From the NCBI GenBank assembly GCA_012861695.1, contig JAAOOA010000006.1:15944379-16008378 (forward strand): DNA of 64,000 nt. The letters are read 5' to 3'. Under the pieces are notes generated by a model that had not been told where the DNA came from, did not search any database, and saw only the letters and a program-made list of their open reading frames with translations. The first letter of the stretch is position 1. Every line of letters starts with the position of its first letter. The position numbers were made by a program, and so were the translations under genes. This DNA is from Trematomus loennbergii (taxonomy: Eukaryota > Chordata > Actinopteri > Perciformes > Nototheniidae). This document shows positions 46,201 through 56,400 of this stretch, piece after piece.

Positions 46201-49200
46201 TAGTCACTCTGGACACCTGTCTCCCCAACTGTATATTCATATATTTTCATCTATTACATCTGGTTCAAGGTTCAAGGCTTATATTTGTCATACGTACATA
46301 GCTACAGTGTAGTTATGTCGAAAAATCTTAGGTCACAGGCTCCACCAACAGTGCAACACAATAAAACAGAAACACAAAAAAATAGTGCAAATTAAATACA
46401 AAAAGTCACTCAACCTGATGTGAAGATTAACAGATCTACAGAAAACAAACTCCAAATATATTCTGAAACATTCTCAAGATGTGAACACAGCTCGACAGTC
46501 CTGACCTGTGACCAATTCAGTTTATGGGACAACATTTCACCTTTAACTAAAGGCCAGGGACGCATCTAGGTCAAGAGAAATGTTGACCCATATAGAAGTC
46601 CAACAATGCCCAAATCTGAAGCAAGTTGCACCTGCTGTTGCAAGTACTGGCCTGGTTATAGCGTGTTTACCAAATACAGGATTACGAATCACTAATGAAT
46701 CACTACAAACTCTTACAAACAAAGAGCCTCGTTGTTAATAAATATTTATATCTAATAACTATTGAGTGTAACTATTTGACAAAAAGGACAAGTTGGAAAA
46801 CTGGTAAAAATGTTCCAGGAACACAGTAGGCTTTATAATTCCAAAGAGAAATCAGGCCCTTACTAAAGCTTGTCACCTGACCAAACCAAACAACCAGGAA
46901 AGGACTTAGATTAGGGTCTTATGGCGCGTTTCCACTACACGGCCTCGCACGGCCTCGCTCGGTATGGCTAGGCCTCGTTAGGACTGGCTCACTTTATGGC
47001 GCATTTCCATTAGTTTAGGAACTGGGGTAGTATCGATAGTAACGCAGTGTAGGCGGAGCCGTGACGTCATCTTCAATGAGAACCCCAGAAAAACAACACA
47101 GCCGTTAGCTGTTAGCACTCAGAGCTCACAGCTCCTCATATATGCTCAGAAACTAGACAAAAGTTAAACAAGTACAAACCACAGACTGCCTGTGTCATGG
47201 GAATACAGTCGCTGTTTATTTATGTCTGTATAGGCCGTTGTTGTGAGTGTGGACGGTCGGAGCATATACTGCGTTAGCTTAGCCAATCTCCATTTAGAAA
47301 ACACGCATTTTAAAAGGTTTTTCGCCTGCCGTCTGTCTGCAGACTTGTCAAAGCATTAATTCATGGTTTTTACTAACCGGTATCAGTATGTTGTTACTTC
47401 GGCATCATTTTGAAACGTGTATTACAATTAAATCACGGTCAAATATGTCCATCTTGTTGTAGTTGTAGCCCCCTTGCCAGCGATTCTCTCTCTAGTTTAG
47501 CATACTCAGCCCGACTGAGCCTCGTTGTCTCTGGCCCTAGACCCACGATTTTATGAGGCCAGAAAAACTGTGAATTAGGACCCGCCGGCCGGTACTAGGC
47601 CAAGTGGAAACGCAACCAAAAAACGGGCCGCTGACGTCACAGCCCTCTTAAACCGTGCTCCGCGCTGTAGTGGAAACGCGCCATTAGCCAGAAGTAAGAA
47701 AGTGCAGTGACATGACTTAAGAGTTCAGCGGCTCCTGCAGGAGGTTTCACCAGGAGGACAAGCAGGAAGCAGTTCACAAATCAAGCCTGTGTGGCAGGCA
47801 GAGGACCAACAAACGCAGTCCTGGTGAAAAAAGGGCACATGCTTTGAACAAGGACCCCATGGTCTGATACAATTCAATATTTCAGCCTTTATTAGGGGTG
47901 TGCAAAAAAATCGATTCACATAAGAATCGCAATTCTATCTCTGCTGATTCAGAATCGATTCAGAAATTCCAAGAATCAATTCACATGTTTTTTTTTTCAA
48001 ACCACATTTTTCAGTCTTCCCGCAGCGCTGTTTTCAATTTTTTTCTACGGCGTGAGCTCCGTAATGTCCCGCTAACATGGCACTTAGACTTATGCAGCAA
48101 CAGGGAAAAACACCAGGAAATCCTCTTCACACTGTCCGCTCTTCATGCCTCACAGGGCTCACTCCTGAGCTATTTTGAATCGCGAATCGTTCTTAATCGC
48201 GAAACGATTGTGAATCGAATCGTGACCCCAAGAAATCGAATCGAATCGTGAGATTTCCTGAATCGTGCACCCCTAGCCTTTATGCAAAGTATAATTATAC
48301 CTCATGGAAAGTTATGGTTATAATACTAAGTATTCATCCAACACTGCAAATATTCATTTCTCATTTTAGATTTCTACTTAACTTAGATAAATTAATTTTC
48401 CACTTAGACATTGAAAGATTCTTCTTATTGACCCAAGAAAAGCAAGCCTATTAAATCCATTATCTGTGAAACAAGACATGAAAAAGTTGAAAAAACCACT
48501 CTATATTTCCTCTAAAATGAACTTTTACCAAAGCTTATTTAATGTAAAATAAATGTTTGAAATAAGTTACACATTAGGGCTGCTAGATTATGACAAAAAT
48601 CATAATCACGATTATTTTTGTCACGATTATTAATTGACTTTGAAAATAATAAAATGAATAAAAAATTATTTTGGTCAATATTGATATTAGGGCTGCACGA
48701 TTTTGGGAAAAAATCTAATTGCGATTTTTATGACAAATATTGCGATTGCGATTCGCGATATTTGTTTTTAAGCGACCCAACGGAAGTTTATTGTAAAACG
48801 CGGCCATATCTCCGGCTAGGAAGGTCGCATCAACATGCTCCCGTCTCTAGCACCCCCGCAGCCCGAGCTACGAGTGAAAGAACTAAACTTACATTAAACT
48901 TCCGTTGGGTTGCTTTAAAGTCAAGCTTCAGTTTAAGATTCACCCTGTAATAGATGTAAAAAATGTGATGGAGCATTACTAACCTGACTCAGATGGTTTG
49001 TTTCACCAAACCATCTAGGAAAGCTCCATTGGAAGCCATTTGGAAAGGGCAGGCACTTTCAAAAATACTTGGCAGGTGATTGGATCAATCTGTCTATCAC
49101 CTTCTATCATGGGCCACTTCTGATTGGTTAACAATGGCTGGTACATGTGGAGCACAGCACTTCTGATTGGTGTGGATGACTGACACCCAAGAAGTAAAAA

Positions 49201-50398
49201 AAAGAAAAAAAAGTTTAAAAAAGAAAAAATGCTAAAAAAGATCGCAGGCTTTGCGATTTGATAATCGCATCATTTCAAATCGCGATTTCGATTTAAAATC
49301 GATTAATCGTTCAGCCCTAATTGATATCACGATTAAATACGATTATTTATTGACTTTGAAAACAATAAAATAAAAAAATTAATTATAATAATTTGAACAG
49401 TATGTTTTTAACAGTTGATTACCCTGAACTTTAAGTATAATTCAACTGAAAAACCAATAAAAAAAAAAAATTAAAAAAATTATACATTTATATCTACATT
49501 TAAAGGTGGGGTAGGTAAGTTTGAGAAACCGGCTCGAGATACACTTTTTGCTATATTCCATGGAATGCTCTTAACCTCCCAATAGCAATGAATATCTTAA
49601 GTGCTTTGACAAAAAAATCCATAAAAACATTTCACCTGTGGAAGCCGTAGTACTGTAAAAAGCACGACCAATCATTTTAGCCGGCCCGGCTAAAATAACT
49701 GGATGGCCTACCTGCCTGTCAGCCTTCCATCTGTGCACAAACTTATCTCATGCCCTCATTGGTCATGTGCGCGTTCGTGTGTGTTGGAGGAGGGGCTCTG
49801 TAAGGAAGTGGAAGATTTTTTCCGGCTGTGTATTTTCAAATTCTAGCGCACTCGAGCTGATTTCTCCAAAATTACCTACCCCACCTTTAAATAAATAATA
49901 TCAAAATAATAAATACCAATAAAGATCAACAAATATTTTGGAGCGCACTTCCACAACCAACTTAATATATAAATATGATAACTGATGTCACTCACAACCT
50001 GTAATGTTTAATTATACTGCTACACGCAGTACTCTTATTTTGGTAACCCCTTATCCGGAAACCGGAAGTAGCGCGCTAAGAGGCTCCGGCTTGACGAGTT
50101 ACCCCTAGATTCCACCGGGTCCGTCTGCGGCGCGTTACGGCCGCGTTACAGCTGCGCCGCGGCGCTCACGGCGATCGCTGCCACTCTAGTCAATGGGTGC
50201 TATTCCACCACACGCGGCGCGTTACGGCTCAGAAGCGTCCCAGAAGCGTCTCGGCACAGGGCTCCTCTAAAATTAGAATGAATCCTATTTTTGACGCGAC
50301 GCAGCCGTAACGTAATGTCGGGCAGGCAGGAAGTGGAACGTTCAGAGCATATATACAATTTTTGTGTGTGTACTATATATATATATATATATATGTGT

Positions 50399-50446
<48 letters not shown>

Positions 50447-53400
50447 CACACGTACATATATGTATATACATATATATATACATACATATACACACACACA
50501 AATTGTATCCCTCCGTAGTCCTTCAAGTACCGGAGGAGAAATGCCAGCGTTCTCCGGTTTACAGGCACTGTGTAAATTATATATATAGAATAATTATGAT
50601 GATGAACGCATTTTTTTACCACTAAAATACAGCAACACATCTTTGATTCATGTCGTTTATAACTGGAATATTACAGTTATTATTAACTTTGTCTGTACAA
50701 AGTAGCCTGTCCAGGAAATATGCCCAAATCAACAAAAACTGCGAGCCGGCAGGCAAGACGCTCCGCTTCTGAAATGCTTCTGAAACGCGGCTGGTAGGGT
50801 ATGACGCCGGAGGAGGCCGGACCAAAACCGCGGCGCAGCCGTAACGCGGCGCAGACGGACCCAGTGGAATCTAGGGGTTAGTAAAAGTTGACTGTACGCT
50901 AGAGACCAGAGCATGGAGGACCGGAGAATAAAGACACGGCAACTAAAGCTTCCCTTGTAACGTGTTTATGTAAGGGATAATGTGCAGCGAGGCGGTCATT
51001 ATGGGCAAAAGAACACCCGACAGGCACGAAGCGGAGGGATCTTGCATGAAGCATGAATCCCGCTTATTACAAGGCCACATTCTCAACAAAGTAACGATAT
51101 GACTCCCAATATTAATTGAAATGCTTTTATAGATTTAGAAAATGTTTTTATTGATTTAAAAAATAGTAGGCTATTATTGATTTAAAATGACATGCATCCG
51201 CTAAGAAAAATTGTCCGTTGTTACTGTTCGAACTACGTAGCAACGGCAGGAACTGCTTCGATAGCGTTTTTGCTGACCTTTTTTATTACAGATTTGAAAA
51301 CATCATTGCTTGCTTTAAAAAGTAGCACAATTCATTATGTCAAAGTAACTGGCAACTGAATATGTTTTGCCGTTTGATGTCTGGACCGTTGCGTAAAAAG
51401 GAGGGTTTCTGCCCCGTTACTTCTCCGCTGTTTTCTTGTCCCAGTTCGAAAAAAAAACTGCATGCAGTTTGCTTTTCGGCAAAACTGTATACAGTTAAAT
51501 CGACCGGACTTCTTTCTGCAGGTGTGAGCTTCCTTAACAACGGTGATAAGTCCTTGACAGCGGTCTGTCTGTACTGGATTAACAACGTGTCACGTGTACT
51601 GAATTGACCAATCAGAATCGAGTATTCAACTAAGCCATGTAATAAATGGATTTATTAAACAGACTGCAAGTCACAACACAAGCTGGCCGAGAGGGCTTTT
51701 AGGGAGGGGTGAGTGCACGCGCGGGCAGGATGTATAACGCAAGACAAATTGAGAGCATCATTGCGAAAGGGAATGCAGCAAAATAATCGTTTTATTTCGA
51801 TTACGCTGTTTTCGTAATCGTTGCAAGCCAAAATCGTTATCGAGATTAAAATACGATTAATTGCACAGCCCTATTACACATTATGCAATAGCCCTTGCAA
51901 TAGTCAGTTAAACACATGGCTAGGTTTCCCTAAAGTTAACTGGTAATGTAGCACACAGCAAGAGACCTGTTGCTGTGGTTATCTGCCGTTGAATAAACGT
52001 CTTACACTGATAATGGTTCATCCGTTTACCAGAACAATGTTTCACATGTCCTGGTATATGATTTTACTGGAAATTACATATGACACGTCACATGTTCTCT
52101 ACTTTTCTGTAACATACAGTAGGAAAGGATACAAGGACTGTATGGTCAGTCTGATGGTTAAATTATCTACAAAACAATGTTTTAATTATTTTTACCCAGC
52201 CTCTATCATGATGTCAGAAGAGACAAAGATCATTATAAAGGAATGTGTAGGTGTTTTAAACAAATGGATTATAGATTATAAATGGAAAGTACTTGATTAA
52301 TTGATTATTCAATCCACAGGTAATTCATCAGGTACTATTTTTGTTCTTTTTTACTTTGCAGCTTCCCTTCTGTTTTATATCACTGTAAAATGAATATCTG
52401 TTCGTGAGACAAATCATATCAAGAAACCACTTGAAGAGTGGAAACTGGAATTGGAAGTGGAAAATGTTTGTCCAGTATTTTCTGATGTTTGAAAGATGAA
52501 ACGAATCATCGAGAAATTAGCCAACAGACTCATCGATAAGGGAAATCCTTAGCTCAAGGTCTTTGTAATCAATGTCTTAAAGTCAATAATGAATCATTTT
52601 TAAAAGTACAAAAACACAGAATGCCTACATTCAGAAAAATAGATGTTTAATTCCTGAGGCATTTAAAAAATGACATGGACAAGGTTTTTTGATGACTCTG
52701 ATTTGACACAGCCTGATGTTTGTTAGATAGAAACATTGCACAACAGCTGGGAGCTTTTAATAGAGAGTGCAGGGCTGCAGTTGAATAGTTTTGCTTAGGA
52801 ACCTTCCTAACGGAGTGAAATAACCCGGAAGTACCTCAGTGGCAGCCATGATAAGAGCCGTTCAAATTCTCAGTCTAGATGATAGGAAAGGAGGTTTCAA
52901 ACTTCCTTTATAACCTCCTTTAGCTTAGGAAACACTGGATCTTCCTTTACGAAAGGAGAGGAGAAAATGCTGCCCCACAATGCCTTGCGGGCGCAGCATT
53001 TGCCGTCAAACAACAGTCGGCCGTTCACGGAAACAGCCGATTATGACCGAGAAATTATATCATGAAAGTTACGGTGCTTATTAAGCATTTTAAAACGTAT
53101 GTGGTAACTTGCCAAAGCTTTGTTTTGAACGTTCAGCAGTATTATAATCAAAGAGGAATATGAACGTTAGTTTTTACTGAAATGATCAAATAAAGTCAAC
53201 ATTTCACAGTCTTTACTGAGCTGTGGGGTTTGTTCAACTTTTAAAATATGTTTGAATGGTGATATACACAGTGATAGATGTTAAGGACTAACGTTTATAG
53301 TAAATACATTTGTATTTATTTTAAGATCTTTTCATACAATACGTATTGGGATCATTTGTATTAATGTGGACCGGAGGGAGAGGGTGGCGAGCATAAGTTT

Positions 53401-56400
53401 CTCCTAAATCCTTTTGAATTCTCCTATCCACTATTCCTTAACCCCGTGACGTTTCACACAGAGGTCAAGGAATAGACGATAGGGTTAGAACTTAGGAGCT
53501 GATTTTTTGACTATTCGACTGCAACCCAGATCTTTGTCTGATTCTTGGCTTTGAAAATCTGGCATAACAGACTTTTTCCCCCATTTATTGTAATTAGGCT
53601 CTAACCTTATTTGTACTACCCACAAGACAAGCGTAATTGTGTCACCCCACAAATAATGCATCACTCCATTCACACTAGAGTTCTGACCAACAAACCTTAA
53701 ATAATTTTATGCTTGAATACTGGGCACAAGAATAACAAAAAAAACAGCAACCGTTATCAGTTAGAAACGGTGTGATGGGGGAGGGTAATAGGTGTATGAG
53801 TGAAGGAAAGGGTCGGGGACTCAGAGAGAGAGAGAGGGGCGTTAATATTCGCCCATCCACAAGTCATCCTGTTTGGTAGTGGGAACCACTGACTGGCTCC
53901 TTTCACCTCTGCTGACCAAGAACAAAAGTATCATTCATTTAAAAATGGGTTGAGGGCACCAATGGTGAAGCCGGCAAGCTCCACCAGCAGAGTCTAAGAC
54001 CCCTGACAAAACCCCTCCTTTTCCGTTATGTCTCAACCTTGTGCACTTTGTAAAAGGATCTAACACTATAAGGATGTAATTTGGAAATCTCCCTCTTGCT
54101 CACAATGCACGAGAAACGCAGACACTGTACCAATAACTTGTGGCAGGTAAACTACATACCTTCTCAAGGAGTGTTTGCTTTGTTACTGGCTGAGGGGCCT
54201 CCTCTTTTCTCTCATCTGCTTTTCTGTGACAGCACCGTTTCCATTACAGTTGCCAAAATTCAAGCCCCTGTGGGCTGCAGGTAAGAGTCCACTCCAAAAT
54301 TGTCACATGATTTATTGTAAAATGTGTGGATTTTCATAAGACGTACGTTTGTTTTTCTAAAGCAAAAGTAAAATTAACAATAGAGAATCAACAAATAAAT
54401 GAATATATTTCCTTGTAACGAGGACTTCTTGACCTTGGGCAAAGATAAGCTTACAAAAACAACCTTGCATCTCTCTGTTTTTTTAAATCATTTGTCGTAT
54501 CATACCTTCTTTACTGTTCCTAGGCAATATCTTTTTTAGCCTAGCCTTACAACATATTTTCAACACATGATGTCTGCAAACAAACATGTAAGTTTAGTTT
54601 AAATGTTGCAGAGACAAAACACTGATATATAAGCTTTTTTCTTTACACATCAGCATACCATTGTGGGAGCATTAGCTGCAAAGGAGCCCTTGCAGCTGCA
54701 ATATGTCTCACTAATCCATCATGATCCCTAACCCCAGTGCTCCACATACAAAAGATGGAGGGAGTGGGAGAGGACAACTTAGGTTCAAGAGACCAGGAGA
54801 ACAAATGAGAGAAGGACAGAGAGAGGGACAGACAACCTTTCACATACTTTTAAGAGGTTGAGGCTAATACATGAGGCAGTTCAGTGCGTAAAACCTGTCA
54901 CAGAGCATTTAGATAAATGTGCAGAGCAGATAGAAGAAAACATACCGTTTTCCATTTATGCATAAAAAGGCCAGTAGAGTAAGAGTAAGGGCTGCGATAT
55001 CATTTTAAGAAAACATTGCTTCATGTTGCGATTGAGATGTCCGACTGCACATAAGAAAAACTATTTATCTAGAAGTGTGACATGAGTATGGAGCTTGGCA
55101 TATGAAGCCACTGTTTAGTTTACCCAACACTTCCCTAACAATAGTGATTTCAAGCGCCACAATCGCTTCTAATGTAGCATGGCTTTGTCCACCATTCTTA
55201 CAAGGTGGCAAAAAAGGAACACAGAGGTTTTCCCACACAGGAATAAAACTTAACACTTTGAGGCAAGGTTACATTGGAATAGCCTTAAGGTTAACTTATA
55301 AACGAAATAGCACATTTTAATTTAGACGAGTGCCTGTGTAAACTTAAAATCATAACCTCTTCTATTCATTCTTTGTGAGGGAGCAAAGTAATTACAAAAG
55401 CCACACTAAATTGCTGTTTTCAATGCCGTTGCAGAGGTGGTTACTTAAGTTTATGAGTTTATGATTAACCCAGAGGTTGTGAAACAAACTCAGGCGTTTC
55501 TTCATGGGGCAATCAACTGTATCTCTGCACCCACCCATAAAGATCTGACCTACCTGCTGCACATTTTCTCCCATTTAAAAAAATTAAATGAGCTCTTACA
55601 CAAAGCAGTACTTAACTCTTAGTCAGACTAAATCAAATAATGGAACAAGCTTGACTCTTAATTATGTTGTACTGAACATAATGTTGGCTACAGTCCACTG
55701 AGCATTACTCATGTAAATTGGGCTCGATTGTGACCTCAGCACTCAGTTCATTACCTGGTGGTTAAGTCACATTGCATTTCCTAACCAACTTTTAGGTGGA
55801 AAGAAAAGCATTACATTTGTACCTTTTATCCAGCAAGGGATTGCTTTTTAAAAACTATTTTCATGGTCCCTTTAGTGTGTTAAATTAAAAAGTGTTTCAA
55901 GTACCAATGTTTGAATCGAATATTTTTACAGACTTGAGTTTTTGCCATAGACAATATCTAAATCATTCATAGTATTTATATTCAGAACACATACATCTGA
56001 CATTACAACCTGCTCAAGGACAACAGGTAAAACAATATGTATGAGTGATGGGGTCACAAAAGGGCTAACCCATATCATGTCAATCATAAAAACATCATAA
56101 AACATATCAAGAGCTGAAACAACTTGTTGATCAACAACAACTATCTGCAACAATTCTGATAATTGATTAATCATTTAGTCTTTAATCAAACTAAAACATT
56201 CAAAATGCACTGAACACTTAAGATTTCAGACTCTTAAATGTTAAATATAATTGTAATTGCAAATGATTTAGGACTGCATGTAGACAGGACCATGGCTCTG
56301 GAAAAAAGTAGTAGACATGTTTTACTATTTTGAAATGTTATAGACTAAATGCCTCAACTAACGCTATTTTCAATATCAATCAACATGGTTATTGTGTTCA

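Larger units (their letters stand above)
48688..49319. mobile_element. Second hAT-type element nested in the outer one
   Basis: 632 bp, ends TAGGGCTGCACGATTTT and the inverse ATTAATCGTTCAGCCCTA, with the duplication ATTGATAT at 48680-48687 and 49320-49327. It shares the TAGGGCTG terminus with its host, so the two are related families. It carries a further MITE at 48772-48913. Confidence 0.9.
48575..51873. mobile_element. Outer hAT-type element hosting several younger insertions
   Basis: The ends TAGGGCTG and CAGCCCTA are flanked by the 8-bp duplication TTACACAT (48567-48574 and 51874-51881). 3,299 bp as it stands, about 1.5 kb once the inner elements at 48688, 49505 and 50102 are removed. 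The termini are rich in CACGATTA/TAATCGT words. No transposase is recognised. Confidence 0.88.

Noticed and set aside
48988..49014. Candidate microRNA hairpin
   Set aside because: The arms are only about 10 bases, too short for a precursor, and lie within a transposon.
50200..50640. Frames of 75-146 codons rich in Tyr and Ile
   Set aside because: They are translations of TA/CA microsatellite sequence.
44717..51873. Possible retrovirus or LTR element
   Set aside because: No LTRs, primer-binding site or gag/pol reading; the ends are inverted repeats with short target duplications, i.e. DNA transposons.
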